A stretch of DNA of 64,000 nt from Eriocheir sinensis (Eukaryota; Arthropoda; Malacostraca; Decapoda; Varunidae): positions 262,501-326,500 of the forward strand of contig NW_026111758.1 in the NCBI RefSeq assembly GCF_024679095.1, written 5' to 3'. Position numbers and translations under genes: made by a program. Position 1 is the stretch's first letter. Each line of letters starts with the position of its first letter. Shown piece by piece: positions 21,123 to 30,243 of the stretch. Under the pieces are notes generated by a model. It saw only the letters and a list, made by a program, of their open reading frames with translations. It made no database searches and was not told where the DNA came from.

Positions 21123-22490
21123 ATTCGGTATACCCAAAGTTGTGTTCCAGTGCGGTATGTTGGACCTGGAACATAACCCTCAAGCAGCCGTAAAACTCAC
21201 GGCACTTGATCCAAACTTTGGAGTGAAGTAATCGAATGAAACTGATGTGTGTTCTTGCCGTGAGTCATGTTGCCGACGCAATCAAGGGACATTGAAATGA
21301 CTGGGGGAGGGGATTTAATTTTAAGGAAAACAAACTTGACCACACGACAGTTTAAGATATCCTGACACGCTAGAGCTGAAAATGCGCATTTGTCAATTTC
21401 AAATATATATTAGCTGGAAAACTACCTGTAGCCGCCTCACAGACAAGTTTTATAGGAAATTTTCTGATGCACCCTACTTTGAACCGTTTTCAGGTTGTCG
21501 CATTTGCTCGGAATTCCATGACTCTGAAAATTCCAACTTCATTGGTGCGACGTAACAGAAAATATTGAAGAAAAGTTGCTCATTTTATCACAATGAGTCT
21601 GGAAACATAGTTTGTAATCTTTGACGAGAAATCTATCGCCTACAGAGAGCCAAAATTTAGAACCCAATAATTTTGCACTTTTTATTTTTTCATTCTGAAA
21701 TGAATTTTACTAAATAAAAGTTGCAAAAAAAACCATCCGTATAACTCAACTGCGAAATCAGATTATGATTTAGACTCATCGTCGGCTGAAAATTCCATGA
21801 TTCCTGGGGAAATATTCCAAGTTTACTTGGCAACATACAGGAAAATGTATTAGCAGAAAAGCTGCTCATTTTATCGTGATGGAGTCTGAAAAAAAAGATA
21901 ACAGGACCTGAGAAATACGCCTCAGAGTCAGTCACAGGAAAGTATTTTGCAGGTTCATATGAGATTAGTCACTAATGAATCTAGTAATCAGTTTGAATCA
22001 TCCATCATGTTCAGACTATGAGATATTGTACAACCAAAGCTGGATTCCTAAAAAAAGCTCATATATCGTGTACCCAGCAGTGAATGATACTGAGAAATCA
22101 GGTGCCATTGAGGCATAACCCCCCGCTTCTGGCATATGACCACGATGAGCAAACAAAATCCAACTCAGATTTTGGTGCGTAAAGGCAGTGTATGTTTTCA
22201 GAGTCAGTACCTGGAACAAGACAAGCAGCAAAACAATGAGCAATGAGACCATGACATTTTTGATTGACTGACTCATTTGCATGTTCTTAATCATGGCAGA
22301 CTGAATTAGCTTCCCAGTAATCACTGACAAATTCTCTTGAAACAATGACTTGAGATGACGCGAAATCATTGAAATCACCACCCGAATAGAGTTTGAGTGA
22401 ATATAATGGCTTTATGTTATAGGAAATTTGATGCCATCTCTTTCTTAGTCTAGGTGATTTCTGGATTCTGCATTATATGCATTGTGACGC
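21123..22490. other. Unassigned sequence with an internal duplication
   Basis: GCTGAAAATTCCA-n-GCTCATTTTATC-n-ATGAGTCTG blocks near 21520-21610 and 21785-21890 suggest a diverged direct repeat about 280 bp apart. A 121-codon minus-strand frame at 22016-22381 has a hydrophobic stretch (VSLLIVLLLVLFQVL) but no family resemblance, and I do not call it a gene. Confidence 0.4.
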
Positions 22491-23985
22491 AGAAACTATT
22501 GACTTTGGTGTGTATTTGTAATCAGAGAAACAGAGCTTTTTAGACAGGAGAAACAAACTTTGGTGGATTTATAAGAACCAAATAGTAGCTTTGGTGTGTA
22601 TTTAAGTAATCAGGCAAAATATCTGAGCTTTGGTGTGATAAAGTTGTAAACCATTTTCTAGTAGATTTGGTGTGTATTTAGAAAGTAATCAGGCAGCCTA
22701 ACTATTTTTTTCTAGTAGATTTGGTGTGTTAAGTAATCAAACGTAAACTATTTTTCTCAATAGCTTTGGTCGTATTTAAGTAATCAGGCAACCAAACTAA
22801 TATTTTTTCTAGTAGATTTGGTGTGTATTTAAGTAATCAGGCAGCCATTCCATTTTTCTGTTAGCTTTTGGTGTGTATTTAAGCCGTAATCAGGCAGCCA
22901 AACTATTTTTTCTGTTAGCTTTGGTTAGTAATCAGGCAGCCTAACTATTTTTTCTGGTAGATTTGGTGTGTATTTAAGTAATCAGGCAGCAAACTATTTT
23001 TCTGTTAGCTTTGGTGTGTATTTAATTAATCAGGCAGCCAAACTATTTTTTCTATTAGCTTTGGTGTGTATTTTAAGTAATCAGAGGCAGCCAAACTATT
23101 TTCTGGTAGATTTGGGTGTGTATTTAAGTAATCGAACTATTAAACTATTTTTCTGGTAGATTTGGTGTGTATTTAGTAATCAGGCAGCCAAACCATTTTT
23201 TCTAATGAATTTGTGTAATATATTTTAAGTAATCCGACGTAGGCTTCTTTTCTGTTATTTGTGTATTTAAGTAATCAGCAGCCAAACTATTTTTCAATAG
23301 TTATTGGTGTGTATTTAAGTAATCAGGCAGCCAAACTATTTTTCTGTTAGCTTTGGTGTGTATTTAAGTAATCAGGTAAACTATTTTTTCTGTTAGCTTT
23401 GGTGTGTATTTAAGTAATCAGGCAGCCAAACTATTTTTTCTGTTAGCTTTGGTGTGTATTTAAGTAATCAGGCAGCCAAACTATTTTTTCTGTTAGCTTT
23501 GGTGTGTATTTAAGTAATCAGGCAGCCAAACTATTTTTCCAAACTATTTTTTCTGGTAGATTTGGTGTGTATTTAAGTAATCAGGCAGCCAAACTATTTT
23601 TTCTGGTAGATTTGGTGTGTATTTAAGTAATCAGGCAGCCAAACTATTTTTTCTGGTAGATTTGGTGTGTATTTAAGTAATTGGGTAGCCTAACTATTTT
23701 TTCTGGTAGATTTGGTGTGTATTTAAGTAATTGGGTAGCCTAACTATTTTTTCTGGTAGATTTGGTGTGTATTTAAGTAATTGGGTAGCCAAACTATTTT
23801 TCCTGGTAGATTTGGTGTGTATTTAAGTAATCGGGTAGCCAAACTATTTTTTCTGGTAGATTTGGTGTGTATTTAAGTAATCAGATAGCCAAACTATTTT
23901 TTCTGGTAGATTTTCGTGTGTTTTTAAGTGATCGGGTAGCCTAACTATTTTTTGTGTTAGATTTTGGTGTGTACCATTTAAGTAG
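22491..23985. repeat. 50-bp satellite, main block
   Basis: About 30 units with period 50, for example AAACTATTTTTTCTGGTAGA followed by TTTGGTGTGTATTTAAGTAA and TCAGGCAGCC. The left part is diverged; units at 23550-23900 are nearly identical. The right end is near 23990. Confidence 0.95.
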
Positions 23986-24083
23986 TCAAGCAGCTGTTTC
24001 TGGCGTAAGACACCAGCCCATTCTAACATCCCCCCCTATCCTAAACCTCCATCGGAATAGACTGCAAGCCAAAAAATCTAACC

Positions 24084-24084
<1 letters not shown>

Positions 24085-24120
<36 letters not shown>

Positions 24121-24135
24121 TGTGTTGTGTTAGGA
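24085..24135. repeat. (GT)n microsatellite
   Basis: A GT run lies between the satellite and an RT fragment. Confidence 0.95.
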
Positions 24136-24149
24136 AGTGAAGGTTTTCA

Positions 24150-24420
24150 GCTACAGCTACAGCTGAAGGTTCACCTACAGAAATGGAACAAAAAGTGTCT
24201 GCCACAATTCAGTGAAGAAACATGTCAAGTCCTGCACCTTGGGAGGGAATATCCTGCACACCAATACCACATGGGAAACACTCCACTATCCCCCACAGAG
24301 TAAGACCTGGGACTATTATGTTACCAGGCTACCAGTGAAGGCAAAGTTCCTGACAATTGCAGCGGATGGGTTAACTTCTGTTGGCTACTCCAGAAGCCAT
24401 AACCTTTTAAACTAACTTAA
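24150..24420 (+). pseudogene. Non-LTR RT tail fragment
   Basis: The frame reads LQKWNKKCLPQFSEETCQVL, then HLGREYPAHQYHMGNTPLSP and, after a frame change, YVTRLPVKAK. This is the region where RT thumb sequence normally reads W-x-KWLL-x-FN-x-EKCKVLHLG. It is dead and 5'-truncated, the same family as 5405-5580 and 24690-25210. Confidence 0.7.
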
Positions 24421-24475
24421 CGTAACCTATCAAACAGGGGTGCTTCAGACTTCCCCATCATTTTTGCATTTATTA

Positions 24476-24645
24476 TTTTTTTTTTTTTTTTTTTTATGTC
24501 CAAGCCCACAGTGCCGTTAAGCTTTCTTTTTTAGGGGCCTGGTGGTGAGTCCGAGCCCATCTTGGCACAGGCAAGTGTTTACAGTGGCGCCATCTATTCT
24601 CAGTTAAATAACCTCACTTCCCTCGATCCCCCTTGTTTTCGAACT
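24476..24645 (-). mobile_element. SINE-A copy 2 fragment, minus strand
   Basis: A T21 run (the A tail on the minus strand) is followed by GGGGCCTGGTGGTGAGTCCG and CAGTGGCGCCATCTATTCTC, complements of the SINE-A 3' half. Confidence 0.7.
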
Positions 24646-24689
24646 AATCTGAGCATACTGAATTAACCCATCCATTGCGGTTGGCAAGG

Positions 24690-25210
24690 ATTTTGCCCTC
24701 ACTGGTAGCCTGGCGATATATAGTACCAGGTCTTTCTCTGGCTATGGTGGATAGTGGAGTGTTTCCCATGTGGTATTGATGTGCTGGATATCCCTTCACT
24801 GGTAGCTTGGTAATATATATAGTCCCATGTCTTTCTCTGCCTCTGTTGTGGATAGTGCAGTGTTTCCCATGTGGTATTGGTGTGCTGGATATCCCTTCAC
24901 TGGTAGCCTGGTAACATACACTCCCAGGTCTTTCTCTGCCTCTGTGGTGGATAGTGGAGTATTTCCCATGTGGTATTGGGGTGCTGGATATCCCTTCACT
25001 GGTAGCTTGGTAACATATAGTCCCAGGTCTTTCTCTGGCTCTTTGGGGGATAGTTGAGTATTTCCCATGTGGTATTGGTGTGCTGGATATACCCTCCCAA
25101 GGTGCAGGACTTTACATTTTTCTTCATTGAATTGTAGCCACAGACAGTTTTGGTCCATTCCTGTAGCTTGGGGAGGTATTCTGGTAGGAAATCCCCAGTT
25201 AAGGGGCCAC
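24690..25210 (-). pseudogene. Non-LTR RT tail with an internally amplified segment
   Basis: Read leftward from 25210: QFNEEKCKVLHLGRVYPAHQ, then a peptide YPAHQYHMGNT-n-STTEAEKDLGVYVTRLPVKG repeated three to four times (DNA period about 105 bp) between 24715 and 25085. A single copy of this peptide exists in the related fragments at 5.4 and 24.2 kb, so the amplification happened after insertion. No catalytic RT motif is present. The stretch 25211-25440 shows no feature. Confidence 0.75.
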
Positions 25211-25440
25211 ACTGCCCTAACCTAACGTAACCTCCTTAATGGGAGACTGTGAACCCTGCGACCCCTCGTTTCCACACTTATTCTGAGCATGCCAAATTAA
25301 ATCAAACTAACTTAACCAAATGTAACCTTCCTATTTTATTTATTTTTTTATTTTTTCGCCCCTTCAACTCACCCTATTTTCACATTTCATCTCAGGCCTG
25401 TACTTTTGGCAGCTTTTGGGGGGGCTAGAGGGCATCATAC

Positions 25441-25441
25441 A

Positions 25442-25498
<57 letters not shown>

Positions 25499-25762
25499 CA
25501 AAAAAAGTTCCCACATCCACAGATCAGATGAGCCACAATGGGCGCAGGTCACCACATGCGGGTCGGGGGTCACACAGCCACCGTCCATGACCTGACCCCT
25601 AAGAGTGGATACCAGCTGTCTGGAGTGGACACAGAAGTGGATTCCTTACAGCATCGGGACTCCCGTAAGAGGAGACATAGGAAGCACAGCTATGGAGGAG
25701 GAGGAGGAGGAGGGGGAAGGGTTAGAAGAGGCATGTAAGAAGAGAAAGACAAAATAAATAAG

Positions 25763-25827
<65 letters not shown>
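25441..25827. repeat. (CT)n and (GA)n microsatellites
   Basis: A CT run lies at 25441-25496 and a GA run at 25769-25827. T-rich and CCTCC-rich sequence follows to 26100. Confidence 0.95.
25533..25738 (+). other. Weak exon candidate between microsatellites
   Basis: The open frame GHHMRVGGHTATVHDLTPKS, then YQLSGVDTEVDSLQHRDSRK has good third-base GC and a strong donor-like CCC|GTAAGAGG at 25664. The only acceptor that keeps it open is a poor AG|CC at 25532; the better acceptor at 25522 runs into a stop. Exit phase 1 does not fit the 26109 exon. Confidence 0.2.
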
Positions 25828-25828
<1 letters not shown>

Positions 25829-26108
25829 ACACACTTTTTATATATTTATTTATTTTATTTTAGTTATTATTTATTATTTTTAACTATTTCATATTTATAA
25901 TTATTTCCTTCTTCCCTCCCCTTCCTCCCTTTCCTCCTCCTCCTCTTCTTCTTCTTTATATTTTTTTCTGTCCTTATAATATAAATTTTCTTTTCATACA
26001 TTTTTTTTCTTATTTTTTTTCTTCTTTAACCTCCCCCATCCCTTCCTTCCTTCCTTCTCCTCCTCCTTCCTCCCCCAACCCCCTCATAACCCCTCCCTTA
26101 CCCCATAG

Positions 26109-26316
26109 TTTAAGATCTCGGTCACCTCGGAGTCTTGTCACTGGAAACTTCCGAGGAGCTGCGTCGGCGCGTCACACTCCACCTACAACCTAACCCAGGA
26201 CTGTACCAGGCTGAGCTGCATGACATCCTATACTAAGATCGAACCTGCCTGCAACCTCAAGATCAAGTACGGGTCACCCAAGCCTAGGAGACACCGTAGC
26301 CTCGCCGATCTAAGAG
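26109..26316 (+). CDS. Candidate Cys-rich coding exon of unknown family
   Basis: The acceptor TTACCCCATAG|TTT and donor AGAG|GTGGGT enclose 208 bases, fully open in the phase 0 frame: FKISVTSESCHWKLPRSCVG, ASHSTYNLTQDCTRLSCMTS, YTKIEPACNLKIKYGSPKPR, then RHRSLADLRG. About 70% of third bases are G or C, against fewer in the alternative frame, which stops after 42 codons. Five cysteines, an N-linked glycosylation-like NLT and a basic PRRHR suggest a secreted domain with a processing site, but this is inference and no family is recognised. Exit phase 1 matches entry into the exon at 42006. Entry phase 0 does not match the exit of the 10532 exon. Confidence 0.45.
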
Positions 26317-26649
26317 GTGGGTGATTGCGGCTGATTGGGGTCTGAAGAGGCTGTTTTTAAGGGCGAGAGGGCAGGGATAAGACTGTAAGGTTACTATCAG
26401 TGCTGAGAGACAAAAAAAAGGGACGGGTAATTTTTGGGGCTGATTTTGGTGCCTGGGGCTGAAAGGAGTCGAAGGAAGGAAAGGGCTGAGAAGGAGCTGT
26501 CAGGGTGCTATGGATTTAAGAACGGGCTGGTTTGGGGCTTTTTAGAGGGCTGATTTAGGCTGAGAGTGTAAGGTCGTGGCCACACAAAGTGAGAAAGCTA
26601 TGAGAGCTGCAAGGCTAGTTTCTGTGGCCTTACTCACTCTGGAATAGTG
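26317..26649 (+). other. Intron-like sequence, nothing recognised
   Basis: GGCTGA/GGGGCT-rich sequence without repeats or open frames of note. Confidence 0.4.
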
Positions 26650-27195
26650 AAAGTTAGGCTAGCATTTTTATATTTTTTTTTATTATATTTTGGAGTAAGG
26701 GTAACGAAAAGATTAAAAAAAAGCCTGTTACACGCCTCCCACAAGAGTAAAAAGTAAAGAGTAGCCAGAAGAGAGGTAAATTTCGGGTGGACAGGTGTCT
26801 TGATACATTCTTCTTGAAGGAGGTCAAGTCATAGGCAGGAGGAAATACAGATGAAGGAAGGCTGTTCCAGAGTTTACCAGTGAAGGGGGATGAAAAAATG
26901 GAGATGCTGGTTAACTCTTGCAGAAGAATTTTGGACAGTATAGGGATGAGCATGAGTAGAAAGTCGTGTGCAGCGGGCCCGCGGGAGGGGGGGAGGCATG
27001 CAGTTAGCAAGTTCAGAAGAGCAGTCAGCGTGGAAATATCGTTAGAAGATAGAAAGAGAAGCAATATCGCGGTGGAATTTAAGAGGTAGAAGGCTGTCAG
27101 TAAGAGGAGGAGAGCTGATGAGACGAAGAGCTGTGTGAGTGGAGCCCCCCCACACGTGAGATGCATACTCCATACGAGGGCGGACAAGGCCCCTG
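26650..27195 (-). pseudogene. Jockey-like RT 3' fragment, minus strand
   Basis: The minus strand starts at YRGLVRPRMEY-type sequence (27195) and ends KLWNSLPSSVFPPAYDLTSF then KKNVSRHLSTR (about 26790), with a poly-T run at 26670-26685 as its A tail. Frames are shifted in the middle. Homologous to 36582-37739, 47252-48119 and 49507-50442. It is truncated just after the RT palm. Confidence 0.8.
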
Positions 27196-27271
27196 TACGT
27201 ATATGGAAAGCAACTCGTTATCTACTTCTTCCATTTTATTCCACAATTTGTAAATTGGTATTAGTATTAGG
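27196..27271 (-). pseudogene. Short CR1-like RT scrap
   Basis: The minus strand encodes KLWNKMEEVDNELLS, the W-N block near the end of CR1-type RTs. It lies between the Jockey fragment and the Tc1/mariner element. Confidence 0.4.
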
Positions 27272-27609
27272 TACACTGGATCGCAAAAGTATCGGTGCAC
27301 AATGTGTGTGAAACTTTTTGGACAACAGTTCGATCGTCAGTGAAATGTTGGTGTCTGACGTGCCACATGTTGGTAGCCCTGATGTCCAGAGATGCCATAC
27401 AACTACCAGTACCGATATCCCCTTCCTACTATATACTTATATAGCTTATTTTAGTGTTTATAGCAACAGACATTGGTCACACAGTGTGACGTTGGTAATT
27501 TATCATGGGAGACAGATATACGGTAATATGGTTGACACTGGTGGTTACGTATACAGGGCCATCATTATGCGCTGATAGTGCTAGCATGTGATAAACAACG
27601 ACTCTTATC

Positions 27610-28048
27610 TTGTGTCAATACATCTAACGCCCCATGTGTCACGTTAACACATCACCTACGAAATGCACTGTGCAATACCTATGCCTAACGCGTCATGTGT
27701 CACGTTAACACATCACCTACGAAATGCACTGTGCAATACCTATGCCTAACGCGTCATGTGTCACGCTAACACATCACCTACGAAATGCACTGTGCAATAC
27801 CTATGCCTAACGCGTCATGTGTCACGCTAACACATCACCTACGAAATGCACTGTGCAATACCTATGCCTAACGCGTCATGTGTCACGCTAACACATCACC
27901 TACGAAATGCACTGTGCAATACCTATGCCTAACGCGTCATGTGTCACGCTAACACATCACCTACGAAATGCACTGTGCAATACCTATGCCTAACGCGTCA
28001 TGTGTCACGCTAACACATCACCTACGAAATGCACTGTGCAATACCTAT
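27610..28048. repeat. 61-bp minisatellite inside the Tc1/mariner element
   Basis: About seven near-identical units of CCTAACGCGTCATGTGTCAC followed by a TTAACACATCACCTACGAAA block and TGCACTGTGCAATACCTATG. The period is 61, and units differ mainly at one C/T position. Confidence 0.95.
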
Positions 28049-28214
28049 GCATTGTTGATGAATTGGTAGTTGGCTCGCTATCATAATATGATCCATTAGG
28101 CACATTAATTTACTATATTACGATATGCTCTAATAAGACTATATTTATAGTATAATGTGTCATATGTTCAGGGAAACGAAAGTAACATGTTTTCACAACT
28201 TTATTAATTATCAA

Positions 28215-28891
28215 TATTGAGTATATCCTCCACCCGCTCCTAACACAGCATTCAGCCGTCTGGGCATGGATGCCACCAGTTCAGCTGTGAAGGTTTGTCC
28301 AGGAGCACGTCGACGTTTTTGAAGCAGCGGCACTGGCATTTACTATGGCCTAGTAAACAATAAAGGAATACACAGATAAAGATACAGACGGCTGAGGGTT
28401 AGCGGTAGTACGTAACATTGTCAACATCGTTTACACACTAGCATGTCATCATCATGCCTCATATAACTGTAATTAGTATTATACTATCAGTATCATGTCA
28501 ATCACATAATTTATCTGATCGTTCTGGGGGTGCAGCGTGGTCGGCCGACCCGTGGCATGTCTTCTGTTTCACCAGTGTCTTCATGTCGCCGTATCCACCT
28601 TGCTACTGTGTTGCGGTGGATACGAAGCTGCCGCGCAGTATCAGAATTGGTGTGGCCCGCTTCATGTAGGGCAACGATAACTCCACGTGTTGACTCTGAG
28701 GTCTCCATCGGAACTGACAGACGTTGTTGGCCGACAATGACTATGTTAGGCTTTCGTGAACACTGTTCCGAACCATGAGCCCAGTGATTCTGACCTTCCG
28801 AACTAGCCACAGCCAGACATACCAACCCTTCCCACCCACAACACCAGCACCTGTGTGAACATTTTTGGACGGCATCGGGCACCCTCTGCAC
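28215..28891 (-). pseudogene. Tc1-type transposase, catalytic core deleted
   Basis: At the amino end (about 28780-28520) the minus strand reads STRGVIVALHEAGHTNSDTA, RQLRIHRNTVARWIRRHEDT, then GRPRCT: a helix-turn-helix DNA-binding domain followed by the GRPR minor-groove motif. At the carboxy end (about 28330-28217) it reads FTAELVASMPRRLNAVLGAG then GYTQY and stop, the standard Tc1 terminus. The DDE core of roughly 200 residues is absent; 28340-28515 is unrelated AT-rich sequence. The protein cannot be active. TTTATTAA near 28200 may be the reverse complement of its polyadenylation region. Confidence 0.85.
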
Positions 28892-28914
28892 CGATACTTT
28901 TGAGATCCAGTGTA

Positions 28915-29160
28915 CTTACCTAGTTTTATTTACCTAGTTGTGAAATACAGGAAAAGAGCTGTACTAGGCTTGTGCTGTCCCGTCTCTGTAATGCTTATTA
29001 TCCAGTTTGGCTTTAAATTCATGAATCGTTTTTGCACATACAGTCTCCTCGTCAAGTCCGTTCCATGTTGTTGTGCTTCTGTATGGAAAACTGTATTTCT
29101 TGACGTCTCTCCTACAGTCCCTCTTCTTCAATTTCTTACTATTCCCTCTTGTCACACTCC
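28915..29160 (-). pseudogene. CR1-like element (CR1-C), 3' terminal piece
   Basis: The minus strand reads TRGNSKKLKKRDCRRDVKKY, SFPYRSTTTWNGLDEETVCA, then KTIHEFKAKLDNKHYRDG, with tail units CCTAGTTGTGAAATACAGG at 28925. The preceding part of the same reading (ending ALYKIQ, a stop, then RLEKLDR) resumes at 35941-36200, so this piece and that one were one element before the insertions between them. Confidence 0.8.
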
Positions 29161-29429
29161 CAGGGGCATAGCCAGTATTTCAGATAGGGGGGGCACAATC
29201 TTTACCAGTGGTTCTTAACCTTTTTCATCGTATGACCCTTTGAGACCTTCCAGGGTATTGCCGTGACCCCTATAATACATTTTGTAATGGTGACCTTTGT
29301 GTAAGGTAAAACAAAACTATATGAAGATCCTGATTTATTGAAAATATTACAAATAAAAGACCTTGAAAAAGCCACAGATCCCCTACAAGTGCTATTGGAA
29401 TTAACGCACATAAAATAAAACCTACTTAT

Positions 29430-29540
29430 TCAATCAGTGGGAGGACTGACGTCATTGTTTTGCAGCCACAAGTACATCAGAGCGAGGAGCAGTGCTCAGC
29501 AGGCAACACCTCATGTCGCTGTCAGTCACAAGTCACTGCG
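29430..29540 (-). pseudogene. hAT transposase carboxy-terminal scrap
   Basis: The minus strand reads DMRCCLLSTAPRSDVLVAAK, resembling the dimerisation-domain end (D-x-R-n-L-S-n-P-x-I-n-L-n-K) of ZBED5-like hAT transposases. It is separated from the rest of the transposase by the 4.6-kb insertion. Confidence 0.45.
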
Positions 29541-29639
29541 TGCCCTCGTTTTCAGTGCCATCATTGATGAGAATCCAGCCTCGCAGCGATGGGTCGAGGT
29601 CCAGTATGGTCAGTGCACGCACCGAGAGAAGAGGATAGT

Positions 29640-30243
29640 TGTTAGCCTTTTTGTTAGCTGTTTTTTTTGTGTGTTTTTGTTTAAGGCGCGAACTGTTATC
29701 TCACTTGAGGTCCGGTGTACCGTTGCCTGCTTTCACAAGTTGATTGTAGTAAGGTGAGATAACACAATAGCCTTTTTCGTTAAGTGATGTGTGGCCGAGC
29801 GGTAGCCGTTATAAGTTCACTTTAGTTCACTTTTGTTCTCTCTCTCAGGTTGATACAAATACCAAATGTATTTTAACTATATTAACAGTTGTACTACATA
29901 AGGTTTACAGTTTACGTGAGCGAGATGCACGAAATCAGAGACAGCCACACCGCTGCAGGGCGCGGAGCGGCGGAGCACCGCTCGCCTGCCCGTCACCCGT
30001 CTTCTCTCCTCTTCTCTGCGTTGTTCGCCTGTTTTATTTGCTTGTAGTTCGTCCGGAAGGGTGGGGCTTCCGGTTGATGACTGTTGATGAAAGTCATCAT
30101 TTGCTGATCCTAGTGTCAGTTCATCACAGCTTCCCACGGCCAAAAGCACGACGTGTTGTTAGACATCCTGTTGTGCGACACCGACCGGGTGTCGCCACAC
30201 GTACAGTCATACATACACATGTACATTATAATATACACATTAC
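29640..30243 (+). repeat. Left ~600-bp direct terminal repeat (LTR-like)
   Basis: Begins TGTTAGCC and ends ACACATTAC. From about 29690 on it is nearly identical to 33700-34261; visible differences are a few short indels, such as CTCTCTCTCAGG versus CTCTCTCAGG. It includes a GC-rich block at 29940-30010. Confidence 0.75.

Larger units (their letters stand above)
27274..28912 (-). mobile_element. Decayed Tc1/mariner-type element
   Basis: Terminal inverted repeats are CACTGGATCGCAAAAGTATC on the left and, complemented, CACTGGATCTCAAAAGTATC on the right, each flanked by TA (27272-27273, 28913-28914), the duplication expected for Tc1/mariner. The minus strand holds two ends of a transposase. Between the left repeat and the transposase remnant lies a 61-bp tandem array. 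Total 1639 bp. Confidence 0.9.

Noticed and set aside
22016..22381. Membrane protein gene on the minus strand
   Set aside because: One hydrophobic stretch, no recognisable family, no splice signals, and it lies within repeat-derived sequence.
27610..28048. CRISPR-like direct repeats
   Set aside because: Units are contiguous without unique spacers and lie in a eukaryotic transposon.
29785..29810. tRNA-Leu/Ser-like TGGCCGAGCGGT in the direct terminal repeat
   Set aside because: Only an A-box match; no anticodon arm or B box follows at the right distance.
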